Of a DNA stretch of 64,000 nucleotides, positions 46,659-56,293 are shown piece by piece. The position numbers and the translations under genes are program-made. Under the pieces are notes generated by a model. That model made no database searches, was not told where the DNA came from, and worked only from the letters and a program-made list of their open reading frames with translations. Origin of the DNA: Algoriphagus sp. NG3 (GTDB lineage Bacteria; Bacteroidota; Bacteroidia; Cytophagales; Cyclobacteriaceae); the NCBI RefSeq assembly GCF_034119865.1, contig NZ_CP139421.1, positions 3,286,001 through 3,350,000 of the forward strand, written 5' to 3'. Within the stretch, counting starts at the first letter, position 1. Each line of letters begins with the position of its first letter.

Positions 46659-46740
46659 ATGCCATTTAAAAAATGCCCCAAAGCATCTGGTTAACCGTAA
46701 AAAGCCTATATCAAGAAAATCAATCGGACATTTTTGTCCG
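46659..46740 (-). promoter_or_regulatory. Candidate enhancer palindrome and TGGCAT promoter element of the 44084-46528 permease
   Basis: On the minus strand: perfect palindrome CGGACAAAAATGTCCG (46740-46725), 60 bp, then TGGCAT (46664-46659), about 130 bp before the start codon. It matches the 37024-37107 arrangement. A sigma-54 (NtrC-type) promoter is possible; the -12 element is not clear. No supported gene lies in the 46529-46937 gap. Confidence 0.45.
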
Positions 46741-46937
46741 CCAGTGGGCAAAAGCTATAAAGTAGCCTTCAGCAACGAGAAGTTTTTGATGCAAAAGTGT
46801 ACTGAGCCGATACCGGCTATGCAACTAATAAAAACCTATGCTTCATACCACTTAAAGAATTGTCCGGGACAGCATGCCGCAATAATCCACAAGATTTTTA
46901 ATTTTACCAATAGGCACTTTCTCTACTCTCCTATAAT

Positions 46938-48203
46938 ATGACTAAACCCGAAATAAACAGCACAAAGGATACGCAAAACACACTAAGGGATAGGCGCTCT
47001 TTTTTAAAAAAAAGCACTTTGGCAACGCTATCAACGCTGCTTGGTGCAGAGATTGTCCATGCAGTCTCCATGCCTAGAGGTTATGTTCCCGTAGCCTTGG
47101 AACAGGGGTTTGACCCGATGAAAGGCAAAAGTGAAGGAATGATTATCCGTAATGAAAAACCCTGGAATGTAGAGCCTGCCCCACATCTATTGAATGATCC
47201 TATAACCCCTTTTGCTAGCATTTTCATCCGAAACAACGGGCTGATTCCTGAGGATGTGGATGCTGCCAACTGGACGCTGACCATCGGCGGGGAATCTGTG
47301 GTAAAAGAGAAAACTTACACCTTGGATGAGCTCAAAAAGAAATTTAAGTCTTACTCCTACCAATTGGTACTGGAATGCGGTGGCAATGGACGGGCAGGGT
47401 TTTATCCTCCCGCATCGGGAAATCAATGGGAAGAAGGAGCCGTTTATTGTTCGGAATGGACAGGAGTCAGATTGAAAGACGTATTGGCTGATGTGGGCAT
47501 CAAATCCGATGCGGTATATGTTGGCTATTATGGAAAAGACAAGCACCTCAATGGAGACCCAAATAAGGTGGTGATCTCCCGGGGAGTTCCTTTGGCAAAA
47601 GCTATGCAAGACGAGACGCTGCTGGCTTGGGCTCTAAACGGGACAGATATCCCATTGGCACATGGCTATCCGCTTCGATTGGTTTGCGGAGGATGGCCGG
47701 CTTCAGCTTCAGGTAAGTGGCTGCACAAGCTGGTCGTGAGAAATCAAGTGCATGATGGGGAAAAAATGATGGGTGATTCTTACAGAGTTCCCAAATATCC
47801 CGTGGCCCCTGGAGACACAGTACCGGATGAAGACATGAAAATCATAGAATCCATGCCCGTCAGGTCCATCATCACTTATCCAAAATCGGGAGCGATGTTT
47901 GGCACATCCAAAAAACTGACCATACAGGGACATGCTTGGGCCGGAGAGCATCAAGTGAAAGAAATGCAGGTTTCCACAGATTTTGGAGCCACTTGGCTCA
48001 AGTGTATCTTGAAAAAACCTGTAAATAGACTGGCATGGCAGCAATGGACTGTTGAGCTGGGTTTCCCGCAGGCAGGCTATTACGAGATCTGGGCAAAAGC
48101 TACCGATGACCAAGGAATCTCCCAGCCCATGGTGATGCCGGGTTGGAATCCGAAAGGATATCTGAACAATGCCTGTCACAGAATTGCCGTGAAAGTAAGC
48201 TAA
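46938..48203 (+). CDS. Sulfite oxidase-family molybdoenzyme (SorA/SoxC-like sulfite dehydrogenase)
   Basis: 421 residues. A Tat-like signal (DRRSFLKKSTLATLSTLLGAEIVHA) precedes the oxidoreductase Mo-cofactor domain (about 90-260) with LECGGNGR carrying the Mo-coordinating Cys, and HGYPLRLVCGGW...GKWLHKLVV. The C-terminal Mo-co dimerisation domain (about 290-420) includes IQGHAWAGEHQVKEMQVSTDFGATW. It should oxidise sulfite to sulfate in the periplasm. The next gene, 3 bp later, is a c-type cytochrome, the natural electron acceptor, forming a SorAB-like pair. Confidence 0.9.
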   Translation: MTKPEINSTKDTQNTLRDRRSFLKKSTLATLSTLLGAEIVHAVSMPRGYVPVALEQGFDPMKGKSEGMIIRNEKPWNVEPAPHLLNDPITPFASIFIRNNGLIPEDVDAANWTLTIGGESVVKEKTYTLDELKKKFKSYSYQLVLECGGNGRAGFYPPASGNQWEEGAVYCSEWTGVRLKDVLADVGIKSDAVYVGYYGKDKHLNGDPNKVVISRGVPLAKAMQDETLLAWALNGTDIPLAHGYPLRLVCGGWPASASGKWLHKLVVRNQVHDGEKMMGDSYRVPKYPVAPGDTVPDEDMKIIESMPVRSIITYPKSGAMFGTSKKLTIQGHAWAGEHQVKEMQVSTDFGATWLKCILKKPVNRLAWQQWTVELGFPQAGYYEIWAKATDDQGISQPMVMPGWNPKGYLNNACHRIAVKVS

Positions 48204-48206
48204 GCC

Positions 48207-48722
48207 ATGAAGAATTTAATCGACCCTAAGTCCCAGTCTTCCAATTCTGAGAAAAACAAACTGTTCAACGGTCTGATGAAGTCTGTGTTGGGAATAGTTG
48301 TGATTCTGTTTCTACTGCTTGGAATCATTGTCTTTTTGGTTTTCCAACCTGACCTATCAGGCGTGGTAAACTCTGAATCTGAAGTGCTTAAGGCTGAACT
48401 TTCAGAAAGTAATCTTTCAACTTCGGCCGAAGTAGTAGATGGAAAAGATATGGAAACCGGCTTGATAGCCTCCAAAGGCTTGGAACTGGTAAAAGCAAAC
48501 TGCACCAATTGCCACTCCAGCGCACTGATATTACAGAACCGGTTTACCAGGGAAGACTGGCATTCCAAGATTATATGGATGCAGGAGACCCAAGGATTAT
48601 GGGAATTAGGAGAAAGTGAATCCCTTATTCTGGACTATTTGGCAGAAAACTATGCACCGGAAGCCCCGAAGGGAAGAAGAATCCCGCTTAGTGGGATCGA
48701 ATGGTATGAGTTGGAGGATTAA
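48207..48722 (+). CDS. Membrane-anchored c-type cytochrome (SorB-like)
   Basis: 171 residues. Residues 27-50 (SVLGIVVILFLLLGIIVFLVF) are an N-terminal membrane anchor, then a linker, then one heme c site CTNCH (about residue 96) followed by RFTREDWHSKIIWMQETQGLWEL and LDYLAENYAP, where Met residues can be the axial ligand. It begins 3 bp after the sulfite dehydrogenase and should receive its electrons and pass them to the respiratory chain. The 3' end overlaps the converging membrane protein gene by 4 bp. Confidence 0.87.
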   Translation: MKNLIDPKSQSSNSEKNKLFNGLMKSVLGIVVILFLLLGIIVFLVFQPDLSGVVNSESEVLKAELSESNLSTSAEVVDGKDMETGLIASKGLELVKANCTNCHSSALILQNRFTREDWHSKIIWMQETQGLWELGESESLILDYLAENYAPEAPKGRRIPLSGIEWYELED

Positions 48723-49261
48723 CTACTTCCTTTTAGCTTCTCTTCTATCTTTTCCACCCAAATATCCCTATTGCTGACCACAAAGTCATATTCGCTTCCT
48801 TCAACGGTTTTGATCCGAAGACCATTAGCTACCATTCTACCCGTTTTTTTTGCCTGAACGTCCGATATGAACTGATATTCTATTGCCGTAAGACTTGTTT
48901 GAATATTGAATTTGTGAGAATTAAAGATCAATTTTTTATTCGTCAGAAATAGCCTTCCTCCCACTGCCTCAAATCCACTGAATAAATTGGCAGGCCCTTC
49001 GGTATCTAGTACTTCCCCGGGCTCTAGCTCAGGGTAAATATTCTTGTCTGATTTTCCCACAAACTTCCAAAAAATAAAAGGAAAAACCAGAGCCATACTT
49101 GTACCAAAAAACACACCCTGAAAAACCAAACCTTTCCATTCATATATTTCCTCTCTGGATATATAATGAAATAGCCCACAAAGCAGCATAAAAATAGCTC
49201 CATTTACCGCAGCTATTCCAAGCCTTTTTTTCCAATTCAATTGATAGGTCATAGTTTTCAT
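48719..49261 (-). CDS. Membrane protein with PH/GRAM-like domain
   Basis: 180 residues from MKTMTYQLNWKKRLGIAAVN (an upstream ATG at 49276 is possible). Two transmembrane helices (about 15-35 and 47-68) are followed by a soluble part with ILDTEGPANLF...GGRLFLTNKKLIFNSH, the strand pattern of GRAM/PH-like domains, and a C-terminal helix (RDIWVEKIEEKL). Function unknown. Convergent with the cytochrome gene. Confidence 0.65.
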   Translation of the reverse strand: MKTMTYQLNWKKRLGIAAVNGAIFMLLCGLFHYISREEIYEWKGLVFQGVFFGTSMALVFPFIFWKFVGKSDKNIYPELEPGEVLDTEGPANLFSGFEAVGGRLFLTNKKLIFNSHKFNIQTSLTAIEYQFISDVQAKKTGRMVANGLRIKTVEGSEYDFVVSNRDIWVEKIEEKLKGSS

Positions 49262-49408
49262 TAGCTTATTAGTCAATAGTCATATGACTTGGTTCTGTCT
49301 GGCATTTCTACACATAGTGGTGAAGGGAGTCTACAGTAAAGCTGAGAACCCGTCCTCTCTCTTTGGTAGAACAACCCTCTCCAAAACTATAAATTCCAGC
49401 TGCAACAC

Positions 49409-49471
49409 ACGAGAGTAAAAATAGTGTAAAATTACCCTCGTTCTATCTTGGGAGAAAAGCTTTACTCTCGT
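49409..49471. repeat. 63-bp palindromic element, copy 1
   Basis: Perfect 11-bp ends ACGAGAGTAAA / TTTACTCTCGT, with an internal ACCCTCGTT. Same length and near-identical arms and core as copy 2 at 56294-56356. It occupies the otherwise gene-free stretch 49262-49580. Confidence 0.9.
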
Positions 49472-49580
49472 TTTTGGGATGACGGCGGCCCGAGAAGGCG
49501 AAGAGCAGGTAGGTATTAATTTAGCACTTTCCATCCACTTGCTCTTAACCAAAGTTGACAGCTGTACATTTTTATTTAAA

Positions 49581-50195
49581 TTAAATCTGCTCCATTGATT
49601 TTCGGTACATTCGAAAAAAAAGGAAAGGCAGAAATCCGAATGCAATTATTAATGCTCCTATAATAACTAGTAAAGAACCGTATTGCATTCCGCTTGTCCT
49701 TAATATGATACCTAAACCAGCTACAATTGCACCACTGAAGCCTAAAATGATTTTAAGTTTTTCAGATAAAGCTTTACCCAAGGTCATTTTATATCTATTA
49801 ACAGCTAGCATTGGCAAAAAAAGCAGTAAAAAGAAAATCATTCCATAAGTTAATATGTCTCCTCCACCTTTCCAGTTTAAATACTTAAATAACCACCCAA
49901 GGGTCATGCTAATAGAGGCTAAAAGACCAATTAAATACATAATCTTTTTCATAGTAATTATCTTTTTAGAGTTTAACAAATAAATAGTTTCCTTTTGAAT
50001 TTCATCAAATCCATTGGGACATATGTGATTCAAGGCCTTCACATAAGCAGATTCAAATGAACTCCCCTTATTTAGCTCGTTTTCTATAAAGCAGCAAAAA
50101 TGATCAAGCAAGTCATCTTTAAGTTCTGAAATAGAAATTCTACTTTTTTCAATTTCCCCTTTTATGAAAAAAATCTCTTTGTCCTCTAAAATCAT
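49581..50195 (-). CDS. Membrane protein of a PadR operon
   Basis: 204 residues: a cytoplasmic N-terminal helical part (MILEDKEIFFIKGEIEKSRIS...) of about 75 residues, then four transmembrane helices (about 83-100, 110-130, 145-162, 170-190). The N-terminal part resembles the permease-prefix/DUF1700-like segments of proteins paired with PadR regulators. It overlaps the PadR gene by 4 bp (ATGA), so it is translationally coupled. Specific function not known. Confidence 0.7.
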   Translation of the reverse strand: MILEDKEIFFIKGEIEKSRISISELKDDLLDHFCCFIENELNKGSSFESAYVKALNHICPNGFDEIQKETIYLLNSKKIITMKKIMYLIGLLASISMTLGWLFKYLNWKGGGDILTYGMIFFLLLFLPMLAVNRYKMTLGKALSEKLKIILGFSGAIVAGLGIILRTSGMQYGSLLVIIGALIIAFGFLPFLFFRMYRKSMEQI

Positions 50196-50536
50196 AGGAA
50201 AGAAGCTTTTTGATGAGGAAATACAATATGCTGAATTGTCTTAAGAAACTCACTGAGCTCATTATATAGCGCTATCTTTCTTTCCTGTCCCTGTTTTGTT
50301 ATAGAATAATATTTTCGAATCCGTTTTCCTACATTCACTGTCTCAACTTCCACAAGACCATCACTCAAAAGCTTGTGCAAGGCAGGATACAAGGAACCCT
50401 CTTTAATCAATATTTTATCATCTGATAGTTCCTTTACTTTTTGAGTTAGCTCATAGCCATACATTCTGCCATTTTCATCAAGTAATTTAAGTAGGATGGT
50501 TGTAAGAGTTCCTTTAATTAGTTCTGTTGAATTCAT
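50192..50536 (-). CDS. PadR-family transcriptional regulator
   Basis: 114 residues from the ATG at 50536 (MNSTELIKGTLTTILLKLLDENGRMYGYELTQKVKEL). Winged helix with the PadR signature ILIKEGSLYPALHKLLSDGLVEVE...KRIRKYYSITKQGQE. Regulates itself and the coupled membrane protein gene, probably through the inverted repeat directly upstream. Confidence 0.92.
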   Translation of the reverse strand: MNSTELIKGTLTTILLKLLDENGRMYGYELTQKVKELSDDKILIKEGSLYPALHKLLSDGLVEVETVNVGKRIRKYYSITKQGQERKIALYNELSEFLKTIQHIVFPHQKASFL

Positions 50537-50548
50537 AAAGTAAATATA

Positions 50549-50578
50549 CATAGAATTACGATACATCAAAATTCTATG
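50549..50578. promoter_or_regulatory. Inverted-repeat operator of the PadR operon
   Basis: Perfect 9-bp arms CATAGAATT / AATTCTATG with a 12-bp spacer, 13 bp upstream of the PadR start codon; flanking ATAC and CATAT words extend the symmetry. Site use is inferred from position. Confidence 0.55.
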
Positions 50579-50609
50579 CATATAAAATTTAAAAATATTT
50601 GTCAGGGGT

Positions 50610-51183
50610 AACTCCCTCCCCCTCTAAACTTTTTCATAACCTCAATCCCCTCAGAAATCGAAATACCCCACTTTATCCGACAACAAACGACTACTATCGA
50701 ATACAAACGACTAGCTCCCGACTAAGCATCACCGCATCCCCCAACTTTGGATCATAAGTTTTACCTCTGGCGAAACAACAAACAAATTTTCTAACCAAAA
50801 CAACAAACATCATGAATGCGCTAAGAAACAAAGTACAGCTAATCGGTCACTTGGGAGCTAAAGTAGAATTGAAAACCCTGGAAAGTGGCAAAATCGTAGG
50901 GAATGTTAATCTCGCAACTAACGAATATTACAAAAATCAAAAAGGCGAGCGTGTCACAGAAACTACCTGGCACAAACTGGTGGCCTGGGGAAAGACCGCA
51001 GAGCTACTCGAAAAATACACCGACAAGGGTTCTGAGATTGCTATAGAGGGCAAGATTTCCAACCGAGACTACAGCGATAAGGATGGCGTGAAGCGATATG
51101 TTACCGAGATCGTGGTGAGTGACTTCCTCTTTTTGGGCGAAAAATCTTCCAAAGTAAGAGAGGAAGCCGATCTTCCTTTTTAA
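50610..51183. repeat. Duplicated ssb unit, copy 1 (promoter region plus gene)
   Basis: About 574 bp that closely match 56386-56963, covering some 200 bp upstream of the start codon and the whole gene. Direct orientation. The stretch just upstream of each start codon is identical over long runs. Confidence 0.93.
50812..51183 (+). CDS. ssb: Single-stranded DNA-binding protein, copy 1
   Basis: 123 residues: one OB fold (MNALRNKVQLIGHLGAKVEL ... NVNLATNEYYKNQKGERV ... TTWHKLVAWGKTAELLEKYTDKGSEIAIEGKISNRDY ... VTEIVVSDFLFLG) and a very short tail ending EEADLPF, which keeps the acidic-PF tip that binds partner proteins. Shorter than typical 160-180-residue housekeeping SSBs because the linker is nearly absent. 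It differs from copy 2 at T49S, Y69H and D104E. It lies convergent to the exonuclease-helicase gene, whose 3' end is 77 bp away. Confidence 0.95.
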   Translation: MNALRNKVQLIGHLGAKVELKTLESGKIVGNVNLATNEYYKNQKGERVTETTWHKLVAWGKTAELLEKYTDKGSEIAIEGKISNRDYSDKDGVKRYVTEIVVSDFLFLGEKSSKVREEADLPF

Positions 51184-51201
51184 CACAACTGGCATCCTTA
51201 A

Positions 51202-51237
51202 GAAAAGGCTGGATGTTTTATGACTTTCAGCCTTCTC
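51202..51237. terminator. Weak hairpin between ssb copy 1 and the helicase gene
   Basis: Arms GAAAAGGCTG / CAGCCTTCTC (one mismatch) with a 16-nt loop between the two converging genes; T-rich after it on the plus strand. Confidence 0.5.
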
Positions 51238-51260
51238 ACTATTTTTCAAATTCATTCATC

Positions 51261-54200
51261 CTAGTCTCTGGATTTTTCAAAATAAAGCTCCGGTAGAATG
51301 ATTTTAATCTCCTTCCCAACCCCCTCTTTCTGCCAATAGAGAATGAAATTAACTTTAGCACTTTTCAAATAATAATTCCTTTCTTCCAAATCTTCAATCC
51401 TTTTGATAAAATCTCTAGAGAACTTCAACACTATCTTACCTCTTGAATCCAAGCATTCAAGTCCGTTGAAATTCAACCAATCACCACTGACAAACTGGTC
51501 AACTAAATATTGTCTGTTTATGAAATAGTCCAGCCATACATCTTTGTGTGTCAGCTGTATTATCATTTCATTTGGTGGAATATGAATCTTATTATCCTCA
51601 ACTCGCTCTATATCCTGGGCTGAAAGCGTATCAAGAAAATCTGAATTTAAATGAATGCTTAAATTCTGTTTGGCTCTAGTCATAGCAACATAAACTTGCC
51701 TTTTAGCTTCATCTGAAGCTGAGTTGAAATTTTCAAGCATCAGAAATACATGATCAAACTCCCTTCCTTTCGCCTTATGGATTGTTGACACAAAAACTGT
51801 TTCCCCATTTTCTCTGTAGAAGTCTTCCAGTTTGGATTCTCGGATAAAAACCTCCAAATCAGACTTGTACTTTCTTTTAGGATTAGTCGCCTCAAAATCC
51901 TTGATTACATTTTTGCACAACTCCAACTTGTCGCTACTCCCAAATTTTTTAACCAGTTGCCTTTTTGCCGATATCCAAGCATCCTCGCTGATTATAAATA
52001 CATTATCTTGCAAATTCAACTGGCTCAAAAAGAACCTAACTTCTGCAAGATTATACAAATTGAACCCTTCATTGCTCTGGACGAGCTTTGCCTGTAAGCC
52101 ATTTTTTATTAGAAGTCCTGTGATTTGAAGTGCTTCCTCATTAGTCTTTGTAAGCACACAACTAGTTCCGCTGAGCCCAGTCATGAGTATATCTTTCACA
52201 AGAGGAGTGATTAGGTTGGCACTATGGTACCTTACCAATTTTATTTTACCGAGGTCAGCGTGCATCGGAATTATAGGTGTGTCTTTCAGCCGATGTTGGA
52301 TCCGCTTCACAAATTGGTTCGTGAAATCCACGAGATTTCTTTTACTTCTATAGTTTTCTACCAACTCATATTTAGTGGCTTGATTATTTTCAATAAACTG
52401 CTCAAGGTATCTGGAACTCGCGCCTCTGAACCCATAGATGTTTTGATCGTCGTCACCGACTGCGATCACTCTCATTTCCTCATTTTGATCCATCAAGGCA
52501 AGTATCAGATTAAATTCATCTTCGTCCATATCCTGTGCTTCATCGATCACCAGGACAGTTTTGGTAATTCGGCTCGCTTCTATTCCATTGTTTTTGATTT
52601 GCCCCAATGCCTTTCTTAGGATCCCGTCTGCCTTTTCCAAACTTCCTACCTTTCCCAAAAGATCAAAGCAATAGGAATGGAAGGTTTTGATTTCTATGTA
52701 ATGAGCCGCATTGCCAATGAGATTGAGTAATCTCTTTTTGAATTCGGTGGCAGCCGCTCTAGAAAAAGTCACCATGAGCAATTGTTCATGTTTGACGTCT
52801 TCCATCAAAAGCAAAGAAGCAAGCTTGTGAACAAGAACCCTCGTTTTTCCACTTCCTGGTCCGGCAGCCACGGCAATGTATTTGGTTTCGTTGTCTTTGA
52901 TGATTTTCAACTGAGTAGGCGAAAGTTCTCCAAACAGCTGCCTGAACTTTGCTGGGGTTATTTTGAGCTTTAACTCATCAGCTTTACTTCCGGGGAAATA
53001 TTTGATTAGAAAGGAAGAGTAATTCAATTGAAAATAATCTTCTACAAACTGCAAGGCATTCTTATAGTCCGTAATCATCTTCTTAGCATACTCGCCCACA
53101 ATATGGATCTGTTGAACCTTGGATTCGTAGAACTGATTCAACTTCTGATAATCATCTTTTGTATAACGCTTTTTGTTGTCTTGCTCAATCCTATCAATAG
53201 TCAATTGATTGTAAACCACCAGAAACCCACCTTCGATTTTGATAGCATCTATCCTCGAGAGATAAAAGAGCGTGTCTTCTATATCATCACTTGTTATTTC
53301 CAATTTGAAAAGACTGGGAGTATTCTCATATGCGCTTTTCAATTCCTGGACCGAAAACTCTACCAATACCTCCTCTATTGACGAATCCTTCATTGAAGTA
53401 CTCTGATTGCTCTTTTCATAGAGTGATTCCACTATGAACTTTGCCAACTCATAGCGTTTATCTAGTTTCTCTTTCAACTCCTCCTTTGGATGAAGACAAA
53501 CTACTGAAAAATTATTCTTTGAATAGGAGGAATTTTGTCGCTTGATCCAGTGCTTAATCGCCCAAAAATTAAAAATGGTCTTTAGTTTAGCTATGCTTAC
53601 ATCCGCATTACCTGTCTCTTCGGCTTTTTCATTCAGTTCTTTGATATGAATAATTTTTTCCTGCTCTTCCAGTTCTGGCAGCAAGAAGTTTTCAAGTTTA
53701 CTGAATGCCTCTAAAATAGCCAATGAACGGTTTTTGTTTTCTCCATTCCTAATGAAAGCAGTCAAATCCTTTGCATCAGCCAGAATATTTTCTTCCCTTA
53801 AAAGATTCACTATGTTTATGACCTCTTCCTTCACTATCCCCAGGTGATCACTGATGTAATCGATTCTTGATTCTGCCGATTCTTCTTCAGCCTGTTTCCT
53901 GCTTTTGCTGGAGAAAAGTTTCTTAATAATGCGGACTCCTTTCTCCTTCTGCCTTTCCCCAAATCGTTCTGAAGTATTGATTTTATCGATCGCTTCCTGA
54001 GCATTTTTAGAGAGAATACTGTTGGCAAAAACTCTCGGCATATTTTGTCCTCTCTTCAAATATCCAGCATCCTCCAATGCAGCTATAGCAGTTGTGACCC
54101 TAGTTTCGATCTCCACCACATTATCATCCCATCCAGCCTTGCGGGCAATCTCCAAAGCTGAGTTGGAAACCGTAGAGCGAAATCTGGTAATATCCTTTAT

Positions 54201-56081
54201 GGCTTTCCAGATTTGCTGGATCTCCTTTATCGAAAGTTTAGTCTGGTTCAGTAAAATGAAATGCTTGCTTAAGTCTTCTTCATTGAACAATACAAAACAA
54301 TCTGCATCCATGGTCTCATCTCTACCTGCCCTACCTGCTTCTTGGACGTAGTTTTCCAAAGAATCAGAAATTTCATAATGGATAACCATCCCCACATCCT
54401 TTTTATCCACCCCCATGCCGAAAGCGGAAGTCGCCACCATGATTTGTGTTTCGCCATTGATGAAAGCATCCTGATTTTCAGACTTCTTTTGCTTGTCCAT
54501 TTTGCCATGGTAGGACTTAGCGTTCAATCCATCTAAAGTTAATCGCTCAGAAAGCAAATCCGCCTTTCTGGTTCGAGACACATAGATGATAGTGGGACAA
54601 GCTTTCTCCTCTACCAAATCTCTAGCTGCCTGATATTTTTCCTCTTCATCGCCTTTTTCAAAAACCTTGTATTGAAGGTTGGTTCTGGATGCCTTCGAGG
54701 TAAACAATTCTAGATCTAGGGAAAGTCGATCTTTGAAATACCCCCGAATATCTTCGATCACTTTTTGCTTGGCTGTGGCAGTGAAGCAGGAAACAGGAAT
54801 AGCATCTTCTAGGTTTTTCTTTTCTTGGATTGATTTGATAAAATCAGCGATGTATAAATAATCTACCCTGAAATCCTGTCCCCAGGATGAAAAACAGTGC
54901 GCTTCGTCAATTACAAAACGAACAATCTTTCTTCCTAAAATCAACCGTTCGATGGTTCTGGAGCGCAATGATTCAGGAGATATATAGAGAATAGATGCTG
55001 ATCCATCTTCTACTCTTTCAAAGGATTTTGCTCTTTCGATTGGATCCAACAATCCATTTATTGTCACGGCTTCGGTGATTCCGATTTTCTCAAGATTGTC
55101 CACCTGATCCTTCATCAAGGATTGCAAAGGAGAGATTACAACCGTCAGTCCATGTGCATTCTCCCCGCTCATCAATGCAGGTACCTGAAAGGTGATAGAC
55201 TTGCCGCCTCCTGTCGGAAAGACGGCCAATATGGATTTGTTGTTCACAGCTGCATTGACTGCCCTTTCCTGCAGTGGCATACTGCCGTAGGTTCTGTAGG
55301 ATTCAAAACCGAAAAACCGTTTTAAACCTGCATGGATATCCAATGCTTTTCCGCAGTAGACACATCCGCTTACACAGGGTTTGTTTCGCAAGCGAAACAT
55401 AATTCTCTCCACCTCTGGATAATTTTTCAACACCCACGGTGGAGTGATAGAGTGATTTTTTTTATGGTGAATAAAGGAATTGATGAGAGATAAGCAATAA
55501 GCAAGCTCTATGGGATACTCTAAAACTATCCTAGTCAAATCAATTTGACTACATATTTCATTTTCAAATGCTTTCTCAATCAGTTTTTCGACTTCATTAA
55601 TCTGACTTTTATATCCTATAAACCGAAAAAAAGAAGAGAATTCCTTTTTGCTATATAGCAACAAATAGAAAATCTGCTTTAGCCTTTCTTCAGTTTGTGA
55701 AAATGCTGCAATCTCATCATACAGTAAATCCCTTGCTTTAATCGAATCATTCAAAGGATTATTAGTCTCATCAGACTGTAGCTTGTCGTCTTTTACTAAT
55801 GCGTGATAGGGTTTGGTAGGAAAAAGTAGCGGTGAGAGATACAAGGTATCGATGACATTTGAAGCGTCCACACCCGCAACAGTCACTGCTTTACCAATGT
55901 AGTTCAGATCATGCTTAAGAACATTATGACCGCAAATGTATCGGGTGCCATTTAAGAACTGACTAAACTCAGAAACCGACGATTTGTGAAAAGAGCTACC
56001 ATCATCTTTGATACTTCCTATGTCAAGGATCTTGCGGCTTTTTGGCTCAATCTCGGTATCAATAAATGCGATGGAGTTCAT
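51261..56081 (-). CDS. Three-domain DEDDh exonuclease - RecQ helicase - UvrD-like helicase fusion
   Basis: 1606 residues. Residues 1-130: DEDDh exonuclease with D8-x-E10, D58, H93 and D98 (HALVKD), apparently complete. Residues 236-243: CVSGCVYC, a possible metal-binding knuckle. Residues 270-640: RecQ core, Walker A FPTGGGKS (288-295), IDEAHCFSSWGQDFR (391-405), FTATA and QEAGRAGRDE (580-589). Residues 1050-1480: UvrD/Rep type core, AAGPGSGKTR (1072-1081), VIDEAQD (1178-1184), GDDDQNIYGFRG, STIHKAKGREFD (1432-1443), YVAMTRAKQNL. All motifs look active, so it should unwind and trim DNA, working 3'-5'. It lies between two ssb copies on the opposite strand. Large fusions of this type occur in Bacteroidota; their role (repair or phage defence) is unknown to me. 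Confidence 0.93.
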   Translation of the reverse strand: MNSIAFIDTEIEPKSRKILDIGSIKDDGSSFHKSSVSEFSQFLNGTRYICGHNVLKHDLNYIGKAVTVAGVDASNVIDTLYLSPLLFPTKPYHALVKDDKLQSDETNNPLNDSIKARDLLYDEIAAFSQTEERLKQIFYLLLYSKKEFSSFFRFIGYKSQINEVEKLIEKAFENEICSQIDLTRIVLEYPIELAYCLSLINSFIHHKKNHSITPPWVLKNYPEVERIMFRLRNKPCVSGCVYCGKALDIHAGLKRFFGFESYRTYGSMPLQERAVNAAVNNKSILAVFPTGGGKSITFQVPALMSGENAHGLTVVISPLQSLMKDQVDNLEKIGITEAVTINGLLDPIERAKSFERVEDGSASILYISPESLRSRTIERLILGRKIVRFVIDEAHCFSSWGQDFRVDYLYIADFIKSIQEKKNLEDAIPVSCFTATAKQKVIEDIRGYFKDRLSLDLELFTSKASRTNLQYKVFEKGDEEEKYQAARDLVEEKACPTIIYVSRTRKADLLSERLTLDGLNAKSYHGKMDKQKKSENQDAFINGETQIMVATSAFGMGVDKKDVGMVIHYEISDSLENYVQEAGRAGRDETMDADCFVLFNEEDLSKHFILLNQTKLSIKEIQQIWKAIKDITRFRSTVSNSALEIARKAGWDDNVVEIETRVTTAIAALEDAGYLKRGQNMPRVFANSILSKNAQEAIDKINTSERFGERQKEKGVRIIKKLFSSKSRKQAEEESAESRIDYISDHLGIVKEEVINIVNLLREENILADAKDLTAFIRNGENKNRSLAILEAFSKLENFLLPELEEQEKIIHIKELNEKAEETGNADVSIAKLKTIFNFWAIKHWIKRQNSSYSKNNFSVVCLHPKEELKEKLDKRYELAKFIVESLYEKSNQSTSMKDSSIEEVLVEFSVQELKSAYENTPSLFKLEITSDDIEDTLFYLSRIDAIKIEGGFLVVYNQLTIDRIEQDNKKRYTKDDYQKLNQFYESKVQQIHIVGEYAKKMITDYKNALQFVEDYFQLNYSSFLIKYFPGSKADELKLKITPAKFRQLFGELSPTQLKIIKDNETKYIAVAAGPGSGKTRVLVHKLASLLLMEDVKHEQLLMVTFSRAAATEFKKRLLNLIGNAAHYIEIKTFHSYCFDLLGKVGSLEKADGILRKALGQIKNNGIEASRITKTVLVIDEAQDMDEDEFNLILALMDQNEEMRVIAVGDDDQNIYGFRGASSRYLEQFIENNQATKYELVENYRSKRNLVDFTNQFVKRIQHRLKDTPIIPMHADLGKIKLVRYHSANLITPLVKDILMTGLSGTSCVLTKTNEEALQITGLLIKNGLQAKLVQSNEGFNLYNLAEVRFFLSQLNLQDNVFIISEDAWISAKRQLVKKFGSSDKLELCKNVIKDFEATNPKRKYKSDLEVFIRESKLEDFYRENGETVFVSTIHKAKGREFDHVFLMLENFNSASDEAKRQVYVAMTRAKQNLSIHLNSDFLDTLSAQDIERVEDNKIHIPPNEMIIQLTHKDVWLDYFINRQYLVDQFVSGDWLNFNGLECLDSRGKIVLKFSRDFIKRIEDLEERNYYLKSAKVNFILYWQKEGVGKEIKIILPELYFEKSRD

Positions 56082-56293
56082 ATCCCTATAATGACCGTTC
56101 TATTCATTTTTCAAGGTGATTATGTCTTTCTTATACTTTGGAAAACGGAAACTTTTGTTTAGTTGATCAGTAAATCGAAAATCCAAAATAATAAATTAAT
56201 TTTCAAGCACATTCATTAACCTCTTATTTAGGTATAGCTTTTCCTTTCAATCTTTTACTGATTTTAGTTTAGATTTATCGAAGCTATTCATAA

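Noticed and set aside
46528..46941. Plus-strand 137-codon frame before the sulfite dehydrogenase
   Set aside because: Odd composition, covers the regulatory region of the divergent permease, no recognisable domain.
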